Part shown: positions 1-7,675 of the stretch, in pieces
Layout: the number at the start of each line of letters is the position of its first letter
Numbering within the stretch: position 1 is the first letter of the stretch
From: Saprospiraceae bacterium
GTDB taxonomy: Bacteria > Bacteroidota > Bacteroidia > Chitinophagales > Saprospiraceae
Direction: 5' to 3'
Assembly: GCA_029252685.1 (NCBI GenBank)
Contig: JAQXAY010000160.1
Coordinates: forward strand, 1 to 32,208
DNA: 32,208 nucleotides
The notes under the pieces: model-generated
Told to the model about the DNA's origin: nothing
What the model saw: only the letters and a program-made list of their open reading frames with translations
The model's database searches: none
Program-made: the position numbers and the translations under genes

Positions 1-107
1 AAATAAATTTATTTAAATTTTTTTTTGGAAAGAAAAAAATACTACCTTTGATTTGCAAGATAGATAATTACCTTAATATAGTGATTTACACATCTATTAA
101 TCTAATC

Positions 108-115
108 TATCTTTG
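108..115 (+). promoter_or_regulatory. Promoter-like TAnnTTTG box upstream of metG
   Basis: TATCTTTG matches the Bacteroidota -7 consensus TAnnTTTG exactly. No clear -33 TTG lies at the expected distance. If used, transcription would start near 120 and meet the terminator at 179-212, giving a transcript of only about 90 nt. A second, similar box (TACCTTTG) lies at 43-50. The whole of 1-285 holds no recognisable gene. Confidence 0.4.
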
Positions 116-178
116 AATAAGAAATACAGTATATTTTATATATGTAGATTGTTTTCATTTGGTTTTTTGGGGTTATTA

Positions 179-212
179 CAGGGTGCTACTTTAGTAGACG
201 CCCTGTTTTTTT
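179..212 (+). terminator. Rho-independent terminator ahead of metG
   Basis: CAGGGTG-CTAC pairs with GTAG-A-CGCCCTG around a TTTA loop, with one bulged A and one G-U pair, and is followed by seven T. It ends whatever is transcribed from the left, either a gene outside the window or a short RNA starting near 120, and insulates metG. Confidence 0.75.
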
Positions 213-254
213 ATTACGCTTTCCTATAAATACTTATCTAATATCTAGATTTTG

Positions 255-262
255 TATCTTCG
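255..262 (+). promoter_or_regulatory. metG: Candidate metG promoter -7 box
   Basis: TATCTTCG is a one-mismatch version of the Bacteroidota TAnnTTTG element. It sits between the upstream terminator and the metG start at 286, where the metG promoter has to be. No convincing -33 TTG is visible. Confidence 0.4.
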
Positions 263-285
263 GACATCATAAAAGAATTTTCTAA

Positions 286-2403
286 ATGGATAAGAATAAA
301 GTTCTCATTACCTCTGCACTTCCCTATGCAAATGGTGCCTTACACTTAGGGCATTTAGCTGGTGCCTATCTTCCAGGTGACATATATGCACGTTTTCAAA
401 GAAGTATGGGTAAAGAGGTTTTGTTTGTTTGTGGATCAGACGAGCATGGCGCAGCTATAACTATGCGTGCCAAAAAAGAAGGAAAAACACCAAATGATAT
501 AATTGACAAATACCATAATCTTAATAAGCAAACCTTTCTAGATTTGGGCATCTCATTTGACTTCTATCACAGAACAAGTGAGCAGATCCACCATGAAACA
601 GCACAGGATTTTTTCAAAACTCTCCTTGAAAAAGGAGATGAGTTTATTGAGAAAACTGGAGAACAATACTATGACGAATCGTACAATGCTTTTCTAGCAG
701 ATAGATATATCAAAGGAACCTGCCCGAAATGCCAATATGAAGAAGCCTATGGAGATCAATGTGAAAACTGTGGTTCCACACTTTCTCCAACAGAACTTAT
801 TGATCCCGTTTCAACATTAAGCGGAGACAAACCTGTTCTACGAGAAACTAGCCATTGGTATTTCCGTCTAGACAAACATGAAGACTGGCTGCGAACTTGG
901 ATAGACAAAGGTGAGTTAGACGGAAAAAAACATCACAACCCTAAATTGTGGAGAAACCACGTAACTGGACAATGCATGTCCTGGTTAGATGGTGGACTAC
1001 AACCCAGAGCAATCACAAGAGATCTAGACTGGGGAATAGCTGTGCCGCATGAAAACGGTGCAGGAAAGGTTCTATACGTTTGGTTTGATGCACCTATTGG
1101 ATATATATCTGCCACTAAGCAGTGGGCCAAGGAAAACAATAAAAACTGGGAAGATTACTGGAAAGCTGATGATGCTGAACTGGTGCACTTTATCGGAAAA
1201 GAGAATATTGTATTTCACTGTATCGTGTTTCCATCAATGTTAAAAGCCCATGGAGGTTATAACCTTCCTGTAAATGTTCCTGCAAATCAGTTTCTAAACT
1301 TTGAAGGCAAAAAGTTTTCAAAATCTAGAGGCTGGGGTATAGAACAACATGAATACTTGGAGACATTCAAAGACTTCCCTAACAAAGAAGATGCACTTCG
1401 ATATGCACTGTTAAGAAACATGCCTGAGAATAAAGATGCAGATTTCAAGTGGGATGACTTTGTAGATTATCACGATAAGGAATTAGCAGATAACTTAGGT
1501 AATTTCATGAATCGAGCAATAGTATTGACCAATAAATACTATGGAGGTGAAGTTCCAACACCAAGTTCCACGTCTAACGAGGTACTTGATAAAGCCAATG
1601 ACTTAGTTAAAAAAATCATTCTTGAACTCGAAAACTATAATTTCAAATTTGCCATTCAGGCCTTCATGGAATTATCCTCTCATGGTAATACCTATCTCCA
1701 AGATGTCTCACCATGGAAATTATTTAAAGCAGAACCTGACTCGCAAGTGATCAAGGATTGTATTTATAATTGCCTGCAGATTACGGCTCAGTTAGGAATC
1801 ATTAGTGAGCTCTTCATTCCTTTTACTTCAAAGAAGATTAGGACTATGCTCAAGCTTCAAAAAGAAGGACCCAATGCGTTACAACAATTACTTGAAAAAA
1901 TAGAGCAGAAAGAGGCAATCCTATACGCTGGTCATAAGATCGGTGAAGCTGAACTACTTTTTGCAAAGATCCACGATAGAAAGGATCATTCTAGATTGGA
2001 AATTATTGAAGCACAAAAAGAAAAACTCGAAGTAATAATGGAAGCTGAAAAAGAGACAGAGTATCCGGAAGCCAAACCAAGTATTTCTTTTGATGACTTC
2101 ACTAAGCTAGATATCCGAACAGCAAAAATAATTGAAGCTGAAAAGATAAAAAAAGCAAAAAAACTGCTCAAGCTAACTGTAGATTTAGGCTTTGAGAAAC
2201 GAACAGTTGTTTCAGGTATTGCTGAATACTACGAACCGGAACAAGTTATCGGAAAAGAAGTAGCTCTTTTGATAAATCTTGAGCCGAGAAAAATAAGAGG
2301 TGTAGAATCTCAAGGAATGATCCTTATGGCAGAAGATGCAAAGGGCACGCTGAGTTTTGTATCTCCAGACAAAGACTGGCCATCTGGTTTCAGTATTGCA
2401 TAA
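286..2403 (+). CDS. metG: Methionyl-tRNA synthetase with C-terminal tRNA-binding domain
   Basis: Cytoplasmic class I aminoacyl-tRNA synthetase that charges tRNA-Met and initiator tRNA with methionine. The HIGH signature is HLGH at residues 20-23 and the KMSKS loop is KFSKS at about 343-347. A zinc knuckle has Cys146, Cys149, Cys159 and Cys162. The anticodon-binding helical domain covers roughly 400-560. The last hundred or so residues form a Trbp111/EMAP-like OB-fold (SFDDFTKLDIR through GMILMAED), which binds tRNA and dimerises the enzyme. At 705 aa it has the usual length for the long bacterial form. The start at 286 is the first ATG and opens directly into the conserved ITSALPYANG segment. 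It is monocistronic, with a terminator on each side. Identity is certain on motif grounds. Confidence 0.97.
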   Translation: MDKNKVLITSALPYANGALHLGHLAGAYLPGDIYARFQRSMGKEVLFVCGSDEHGAAITMRAKKEGKTPNDIIDKYHNLNKQTFLDLGISFDFYHRTSEQIHHETAQDFFKTLLEKGDEFIEKTGEQYYDESYNAFLADRYIKGTCPKCQYEEAYGDQCENCGSTLSPTELIDPVSTLSGDKPVLRETSHWYFRLDKHEDWLRTWIDKGELDGKKHHNPKLWRNHVTGQCMSWLDGGLQPRAITRDLDWGIAVPHENGAGKVLYVWFDAPIGYISATKQWAKENNKNWEDYWKADDAELVHFIGKENIVFHCIVFPSMLKAHGGYNLPVNVPANQFLNFEGKKFSKSRGWGIEQHEYLETFKDFPNKEDALRYALLRNMPENKDADFKWDDFVDYHDKELADNLGNFMNRAIVLTNKYYGGEVPTPSSTSNEVLDKANDLVKKIILELENYNFKFAIQAFMELSSHGNTYLQDVSPWKLFKAEPDSQVIKDCIYNCLQITAQLGIISELFIPFTSKKIRTMLKLQKEGPNALQQLLEKIEQKEAILYAGHKIGEAELLFAKIHDRKDHSRLEIIEAQKEKLEVIMEAEKETEYPEAKPSISFDDFTKLDIRTAKIIEAEKIKKAKKLLKLTVDLGFEKRTVVSGIAEYYEPEQVIGKEVALLINLEPRKIRGVESQGMILMAEDAKGTLSFVSPDKDWPSGFSIA

Positions 2404-2436
2404 AAAAAAGCCATGGAAAAATTCCATGGCTTTTTT
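2404..2436. terminator. Bidirectional terminator between metG and convergent gene
   Basis: A perfect inverted repeat: GCCATGGAA (2410-2418), loop AAA, TTCCATGGC (2422-2430), flanked by A6 on the left and T6 on the right. It can stop transcription from metG (+) and from the gene ending at 2438 (-). It fills the whole gap between the two stop codons. Confidence 0.9.
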
Positions 2437-2437
2437 A

Positions 2438-3052
2438 TTAACGCATTTTTGGACGGCGACGTTTACCACCTCCTCCAGGTTGGCGCATTTGACTTTTATT
2501 TGCTCCCATAGCCTGTCCTCTAGATTGACTATACATCTTCATGTCACGCTCTACCTGACGTATCTGTTCTGCAAGAGATTCATCAGTAACATTGTATTTT
2601 TTAAGGTTTCGCAAGTGATTCTTCACTTGTGTCATATTATTACGCTGCGCAGAAATACTCAACATTTGCATTTCAAGCATAGCACGCTCATTATCTGATG
2701 GCATTTTGATTTCTTGAGCACCTTTCAGGTACTTTTCTGCACCTTGCTTATCCCCTCTTTGCTGTGCAATTGTCCCCTTCAACATATAGAAATATGCTCT
2801 ATTGGCAGAGAACAATAGCCTTGGAAAAAAAGTTAAATTAAGACGTGTTTCACATCCCTCAATATCTTGAACTTGCATGAATTCAGCTGCTGATTGAACA
2901 GTACCAAGTAAGAAATAACTTACAAGAGCAACTAAACCTATTAGGATAAATGGAAACCCATACCAAAAGCCCCATATAAAACTTAATGCTGTGCCTCCTA
3001 ATAATCCGACAACAATAGCGACGAATTTCAAGTAAATATTAATCTTAAACAT
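2438..3052 (-). CDS. Membrane protein with TPR-like region and basic tail
   Basis: A 204-aa protein of unknown function. Two hydrophobic helices at about residues 8-28 and 30-50 are separated by a short turn. A helical TPR-like region follows (about 60-165, with GTIAQQRGDKQGAEKYLKGA as the clearest repeat). The tail after about 180 is rich in Gly, Arg and Lys. It is homologous to the gene just upstream (3105-3626): both share the two-helix anchor, an F[FS]P.LLF segment and the KGT/AEKYL-type repeat, so the pair is a tandem duplication. It is last in the set that starts with the GlmU-like gene, and a strong terminator follows. The likely role is a membrane-anchored scaffold, which is inference only. 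Confidence 0.75.
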   Translation of the reverse strand: MFKINIYLKFVAIVVGLLGGTALSFIWGFWYGFPFILIGLVALVSYFLLGTVQSAAEFMQVQDIEGCETRLNLTFFPRLLFSANRAYFYMLKGTIAQQRGDKQGAEKYLKGAQEIKMPSDNERAMLEMQMLSISAQRNNMTQVKNHLRNLKKYNVTDESLAEQIRQVERDMKMYSQSRGQAMGANKSQMRQPGGGGKRRRPKMR

Positions 3053-3104
3053 GTTCTTTTTTTTATAAAAATAGTAAAGAAATCAGTAATTCTCCAAGTC
3101 TCAG

Positions 3105-3626
3105 CTATCTTGAATGAATTGCTTTTTCTAATTTTTCTAATTCACTTTTGACTCTCAAATCTTTAACAACAACAGATTGAGTGTATTTAAAGAATACTTT
3201 TGCCTTAGCCACTTGACCTTTACTCAAAAACAAGTAAGCAAGATTTATCCAAGCCATTACCTTATCTCTATCTCTCAATCCACCTGTTTCAGTACTCTGC
3301 TTTAAGTATTCTTCAGATAATATATAATCTCCGTTTTTAGAACAAAGAATTGATCTTGAAAGATAATAATAAGATCTGTGCATTTTAAACAAAAGCCCAG
3401 GTGAAAAGGTCGAATCTAATAGACGCTCAGCCTTATCGAATTTTCGCAGACCAAGATTCTTATATGCAGCAATCACTTCTCCAAAAAAGAAATGAGCAAC
3501 AAGAACAATCAATGAAGCTATAAAAAGGTAAGCAGACCCCTCCACTTCTCCTAGAGCAACCAGAATAATAGAAATGATTAATAGCAAGAACGCCATGACT
3601 ACTTTTGTAGACCTTAAATAATTCAT
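3105..3626 (-). CDS. Membrane protein with TPR-like region, paralogue of its neighbour
   Basis: A 173-aa protein. Two hydrophobic helices occupy about residues 9-27 and 30-48, followed by TPR-like helices (about 55-165) with repeats such as SKNGDYILSEEYLKQ and LSKGQVAKAKVFFKY. It aligns along its length with the 2438-3052 product but lacks that protein's Gly/Arg/Lys tail. Its ATG overlaps the TGA of the spermidine-synthase-like gene as ATGA (3623-3626), which indicates translational coupling. No function is recognised; TPR content suggests protein-protein interaction at the inner membrane. Confidence 0.75.
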   Translation of the reverse strand: MNYLRSTKVVMAFLLLIISIILVALGEVEGSAYLFIASLIVLVAHFFFGEVIAAYKNLGLRKFDKAERLLDSTFSPGLLFKMHRSYYYLSRSILCSKNGDYILSEEYLKQSTETGGLRDRDKVMAWINLAYLFLSKGQVAKAKVFFKYTQSVVVKDLRVKSELEKLEKAIHSR

Positions 3627-4303
3627 CTTATAAATTGACTACTGTTGATAAGGATGCGATTATTTCGTGTCGCAATATAGGTACATGTGGGGAATATTGG
3701 ACGCATGACTTGCTCAATATATAAATCCACACGATTTTTTTGTTCCGCAGTCATCGCCATATGATTAAACATAAGCATCCCTTGCTTATCTAATAGCCGA
3801 ACTATCTGTGTTAAAAATTCAGCCTCAAGAAAAGGCTCAGGTATTTTATCATCAACAAAAATGTCAATCACAATAAGATCAAAAACATCTGAGCATATTG
3901 ATACAAAAATTTCAGCATCTGCAGCAAAACATTGAATAGGAGCACTAAGTGTTGATAGTCTATACTTTTCTGCCAAATAGATTACTTCCTCATCAAGCTC
4001 TACAGCAGTATAGTGCGGCTTAAGATCGTATTTAGTCTCCAAGATATAAGGTATGCTGCCAAGCCCAAGTCCTAGAATCAAAGCAGATTTTGGCTTAAAA
4101 TCATCAAAGTTCGTTTGCTCAAATGCGGTTGTGAAATTATCATAAAGGTCATCAAAACTGTAGACAGCATTATCTGTACTCAGTTGATACCTACCATTGA
4201 CTAGACTGACATGCAAACTTGGATTCAGACTCCCCTCAACACTTTCTAAATGTTGTTCGACCAGATAACTAAGCCATCTCTTCCACCTGGGAATCTTAAT
4301 CAT
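3623..4303 (-). CDS. Spermidine synthase-like SAM-dependent methyltransferase-fold protein
   Basis: A 226-aa Rossmann-fold protein of the spermidine synthase-like group. Motif I is LILGLGLGSIPYIL (about 75-88) and the acidic strand-2 motif is AVELDEEVI (about 100-107). A later DLIVIDIF strand carries the Asp cluster typical of the family. It is shorter than a true SpeE (about 280-300 aa) and lacks a clear N-terminal beta domain, so polyamine synthesis is not established. It may be a methyltransferase or a catalytically divergent homologue. It overlaps the upstream GlmU-like gene by 8 bp and the downstream TPR gene by 4 bp, so it is the middle of a coupled operon. Confidence 0.75.
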   Translation of the reverse strand: MIKIPRWKRWLSYLVEQHLESVEGSLNPSLHVSLVNGRYQLSTDNAVYSFDDLYDNFTTAFEQTNFDDFKPKSALILGLGLGSIPYILETKYDLKPHYTAVELDEEVIYLAEKYRLSTLSAPIQCFAADAEIFVSICSDVFDLIVIDIFVDDKIPEPFLEAEFLTQIVRLLDKQGMLMFNHMAMTAEQKNRVDLYIEQVMRPIFPTCTYIATRNNRILINSSQFIR

Positions 4304-5525
4304 TTTCTTTGCTTAGTTCAGGTTTTTTGGGCTCCCAAGTTCTAAATTCAGCGTCGTCTTCGAATACTCTTGCAAGGATTGCTTTATCTCCATCATTAAG
4401 CATAATCCCTCTTCGCTCCATCACTACAGCAGCAGTTTCAAAGGCTTTGTTAAGTGTAAATGTCTTCATCCCAGATGCTCCTCCCCAAGAGAAAGATGGA
4501 ATGAAATTCCTTGGAAAGTTTGACCCAAACACATTCGCACCAATACCTATTACAGTACCTGTATTGAACATTGTATTGATACCACACTTAGAGTGATCGC
4601 CCATTATTAGCCCACAGAATTGCAGGTCAGTTGACTTAAATCTTCTATCCTCATAGGACCAAAGTTTCACTTTGGCATAGTTATTCTTCAAGTTGGAAAT
4701 ATTTGTGTCCGCCCCTATGTTACACCACTCTCCAACAACTGAGTTCCCAATGAAACCATCATGCCCTTTATTGGAGTAAGCTTGGAATACAGTATTACTA
4801 ACCTCACCTCCTACTTTACAATGAGGTCCAACAGTGGTTCCTGTATAGATCTTTGAACCCATTTTTATCGTTCCCGATTCGCAAAGTGCAAATGAACCAC
4901 GGATCATTGAACCTTCCATAATGGTAGCATTCTTACCGATATAAATCGGCCCATCTAAAGCATTTAGAATAGTACATTCTACAGAAGAACCTTCTTCTAA
5001 GAATACTGGATGAGATCCTAACACGGTATTTGTCGAGCTGATTGGTTCAGATTTTCGACCCTCTGTTAATAAAGCATAATCAAGCCCTATCTGTTCATGA
5101 TTCTTTGTAAAAATATCATGCGGACGCTCTAGTATATTTATTATACCTGAATACTCTATACCCATCAAGTCATTTACGTCATCCGTATCTACCAACTCTT
5201 CAAACTGGTGTTTATCAAGGCGTGCCGCAATAAGATTGTCACCGGTAATAAGTGCCTCACCAAAACTTAAAAGATCAATAGCAGTAATTAATTCTTCATC
5301 GGGAAGAATTGCACCATTAATCACAATATTATCTTCAGAAATTTGAATTGGATATTTATCACTAAGGTAATCTTGAGTAATAAATGCTGCATGGGTTTCT
5401 AATCTACGCTCCCATTTTTCCCTAATTGTAAGTATTCCAACACGTAATTCACATACGGGCTTAAGAAATGTAAGGGGCAACAAACCGTCCCTGGAGAGAC
5501 TATCAATGAGAATAATATTTTTCAT
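4296..5525 (-). CDS. Alternative Bacteroidota GlmU-like nucleotidyltransferase/acetyltransferase
   Basis: A 409-aa protein of the GlmU-like family peculiar to Bacteroidota (TIGR03991 type). The N-terminal part (about 1-180) is a divergent sugar-nucleotidyltransferase region beginning MKNIILIDSLSRDGLLPLTF. It lacks the classical L-x-G-G-x-G-T-R-M signature of ordinary GlmU. From about 175 to 370 it is a left-handed beta-helix of hexapeptide repeats (for example SSVECTILNALDGPIYIGKN and IGNSVVGEWCNIGADTNISN), the acyltransferase half. The expected role is UDP-GlcNAc formation for peptidoglycan and outer-membrane glycans, but the exact substrate is inferred from the family. It is the first gene of a four-gene minus-strand set and is separated from rpmE2 by a terminator. 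Confidence 0.85.
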   Translation of the reverse strand: MKNIILIDSLSRDGLLPLTFLKPVCELRVGILTIREKWERRLETHAAFITQDYLSDKYPIQISEDNIVINGAILPDEELITAIDLLSFGEALITGDNLIAARLDKHQFEELVDTDDVNDLMGIEYSGIINILERPHDIFTKNHEQIGLDYALLTEGRKSEPISSTNTVLGSHPVFLEEGSSVECTILNALDGPIYIGKNATIMEGSMIRGSFALCESGTIKMGSKIYTGTTVGPHCKVGGEVSNTVFQAYSNKGHDGFIGNSVVGEWCNIGADTNISNLKNNYAKVKLWSYEDRRFKSTDLQFCGLIMGDHSKCGINTMFNTGTVIGIGANVFGSNFPRNFIPSFSWGGASGMKTFTLNKAFETAAVVMERRGIMLNDGDKAILARVFEDDAEFRTWEPKKPELSKEND

Positions 5526-5573
5526 AAATCATTTCAGGTTAAGACAAGCTTCCAAGAAAGGAAACCAGACTCC

Positions 5574-5615
5574 AAAAAAAAAGTTCCAATGACCGATAAG
5601 GTTTTTGGAACTTTT
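5574..5615 (-). terminator. Terminator after rpmE2
   Basis: AAAAGTTCCAA (5579-5589) pairs with TTGGAACTTTT (5605-5615). On the minus strand the stem is followed by a run of T (A5574-5582 on the plus strand). It lies between rpmE2 and the GlmU-like gene. Confidence 0.8.
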
Positions 5616-5644
5616 AATAAAAAGAAAAAAGAGGAAAATGAATC

Positions 5645-5911
5645 CTAATCTTCTTTTTTGGTTGCAAATTTTGCAAATTTCTTGTTGAATTTATCAATAC
5701 GACCTGCCGTATCAACGAACTTCATCTTACCTGTAAAGAACGGGTGAGATGCGCTGGAAATTTCTAATTTTATTAAAGGATACTCATTTCCGTCTTCCCA
5801 TTCAACTGTATCCTTTGTATTCGCACATGATTTTGACATAAATGATATGTCATTTGAAAGATCTTTAAAGATCACTGTACGATATTCCTTTGGGTGTATG
5901 CCTTTTTTCAT
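5645..5911 (-). CDS. rpmE2: 50S ribosomal protein L31 type B
   Basis: An 88-aa ribosomal protein of the large subunit. The start MKKGIHPKEYRTVIFKD and the core SKSCANTKDT...SHPFFTGK.KFVDTAGR..KF match L31 type B. It has only one cysteine, so it is the zinc-independent form without the CxxC pair. It is transcribed alone, from the TATATTTG box at 5940-5947 to the terminator at 5574-5615. In some bacteria type B L31 replaces the zinc form under zinc limitation. No Zur-like operator can be confirmed by eye here. Confidence 0.97.
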   Translation of the reverse strand: MKKGIHPKEYRTVIFKDLSNDISFMSKSCANTKDTVEWEDGNEYPLIKLEISSASHPFFTGKMKFVDTAGRIDKFNKKFAKFATKKED

Positions 5912-5939
5912 CGCTATATTACTTTTCTGATTCGGACTG

Positions 5940-5947
5940 CAAATATA
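5940..5947 (-). promoter_or_regulatory. rpmE2: rpmE2 promoter -7 box
   Basis: On the minus strand this reads TATATTTG, an exact TAnnTTTG match, about 30 bp before the rpmE2 ATG. No clear -33 TTG is seen. Confidence 0.55.
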
Positions 5948-6058
5948 ATTAGTTTTCTCTTAATAAAAAACCTTTCTTGAAAAATTGTTTTAATGTTTTT
6001 GCATTTAGAACTTATTATTTTTCAGTATATTAATCGAGACTTAAAATTACGAAACAAT

Positions 6059-7675
6059 ATGCTAACTGGGGATTATATAATAATTGGTGGGGGAACGGCT
6101 GCATGCGTTCTTGCAAACAGACTTTCTAAGAATCCTGCCAATGAAATAATCCTGTTAGAAAGTGGAGGGAAACCGGATCATGCAAAACTATCAATCCCTG
6201 CATCCTTTTACCAAATGTTTAAGTCTAGATACGATTGGAATTTCCATACCGTTCCCCAAAAGCAAGTCAATAATAGAAAAATGTATCAGCCTAGAGGTAA
6301 GATGCTCGGCGGCTGTTCACAGCTCAATGCGATGATATATATTCGTGGCGCTGCAAAAGACTATGACGAATGGGCAGCAATGGGCAACCATTTATGGTCA
6401 TATAAAAAGGTTCTACCCTACTTCAAAAAGGGAAAAAACAATTTCTCAATAGACAGTCAATACCACACAAAAAGCGGCGAGCAAAATATCAGTAATCACA
6501 GAGTAATCGGACATCTCACCAATGAATTCATAGCCTCTGCGCAAGCAAATGGTTTCAAGCATAATCCTGACTTCAACGGTAAAGACCAAGCCGGAGTGGG
6601 AACCTATCAGTTATTTCAAAAAGGAGGAAAGCGAGAGAGTGTTTATGACTCCTTTCTAAAACCTATCCAAAAAAGAAAAAATCTACGGATAATCACTGGT
6701 GCAACTGTCAAAAAGATTTTATTCGAAGACAACAAAGCTGAGTTCGTTGAATATTATGAAAATGGGAAAAAAAAGAAAGCAAAAGCGAGGCGAGAAGTCA
6801 TATTGTGCGCTGGCACATTTGGAAGTCCTCAAATTCTTATGCGTTCTGGAATTGGAGATGTAAACGAACTTAAAGAACATGGAATAATTCCTAGAATGGC
6901 TATTAGCGAGGTTGGTAAAAACCTACAAGATCATTTAGCCTTTGGAATCAATGTAGAAACACATGAAAGACACAGTTATGATGGCAATGACAAACTTCCT
7001 AAACTCATAAAACCCTTACTCCAATATTTATTATTTAAACGAGGGCCACTCACATCTAACATTGCAGAAGGTGGTGCATTTTTTAAAACAGATAAAAGTC
7101 TTCCTGCTGCTGACTTCCAAATCCTGTTTGCACCTGCTACATTCATCAAACATGGCTTTTTAGACTTAGGTAATCATAAGGGATTTACAATGGGTGCTTG
7201 TCATTTACAACCTGAAAGCCGAGGTACCGTAAAATTGAAAAACAAATCGCTAAGGGCAGCACCACTAATTGACCCGAATTACATGAGTGCTGAAGGAGAT
7301 CGAGAAGCACTGGTAAAAGGTTATAAAGCTATTCAGAAAATACTCTATTCAAATCCATTGATCAAGTATATCAAAAAAGAAAAATTCCCTTCAAAAAAAC
7401 TAGAATCCTCTGATGAAATACTAGATTTTCTAAAAACCTACATACAAACACTTTATCATCCAGTTGGTACATGTAGGATGGGACTAGACCTTGAATCAGT
7501 AGTGGATCAGCGATTAAAAGTTAGAGGAGTTGTTGGACTGCGAGTTGTAGATGCCTCCGTGATGCCTAAGATTATAAGAGGAAACACGCAGGCCCCAGTA
7601 ATGATGATTGCAGAAAGGGCAGCTGAATTTATATTAAAAGACAGACTTACCCTTTCCACAAGGATGGTTTACTAG
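6059..7675 (+). CDS. GMC-family FAD-dependent oxidoreductase (choline/alcohol dehydrogenase-like)
   Basis: A flavoprotein that oxidises an alcohol group. The N-terminal FAD-binding motif is DYIIIGGGTAACVLANRLS. The GMC signature follows (GGCSQLNAMIYIRGAAKDYDEWA region), then the second signature GSPQILMRSGIGD. The catalytic pair is His467 (YHPVGTCRMG) and Asn509 (GNTQAP). The length of 538 aa is normal for choline dehydrogenase-like enzymes. I prefer the ATG at 6059, just before the FAD motif; an in-frame ATG at 5993 would add 22 residues with no family match. There is no signal peptide, so it is cytoplasmic. The substrate cannot be told: choline, polyethylene glycol or another aliphatic alcohol are all possible. 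Its end overlaps the convergent MFS gene by 4 bp. Confidence 0.9.
   Translation: MLTGDYIIIGGGTAACVLANRLSKNPANEIILLESGGKPDHAKLSIPASFYQMFKSRYDWNFHTVPQKQVNNRKMYQPRGKMLGGCSQLNAMIYIRGAAKDYDEWAAMGNHLWSYKKVLPYFKKGKNNFSIDSQYHTKSGEQNISNHRVIGHLTNEFIASAQANGFKHNPDFNGKDQAGVGTYQLFQKGGKRESVYDSFLKPIQKRKNLRIITGATVKKILFEDNKAEFVEYYENGKKKKAKARREVILCAGTFGSPQILMRSGIGDVNELKEHGIIPRMAISEVGKNLQDHLAFGINVETHERHSYDGNDKLPKLIKPLLQYLLFKRGPLTSNIAEGGAFFKTDKSLPAADFQILFAPATFIKHGFLDLGNHKGFTMGACHLQPESRGTVKLKNKSLRAAPLIDPNYMSAEGDREALVKGYKAIQKILYSNPLIKYIKKEKFPSKKLESSDEILDFLKTYIQTLYHPVGTCRMGLDLESVVDQRLKVRGVVGLRVVDASVMPKIIRGNTQAPVMMIAERAAEFILKDRLTLSTRMVY

Noticed and set aside
2357-2698. Plus-strand 113-aa frame spanning the metG end and the next gene
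   Set aside because: It runs through a strong terminator and lies antisense to a supported gene.
5993-6058. Upstream in-frame ATG of the GMC oxidoreductase, adding 22 residues
   Set aside because: The added residues have no family match and the FAD motif starts directly after the ATG at 6059.
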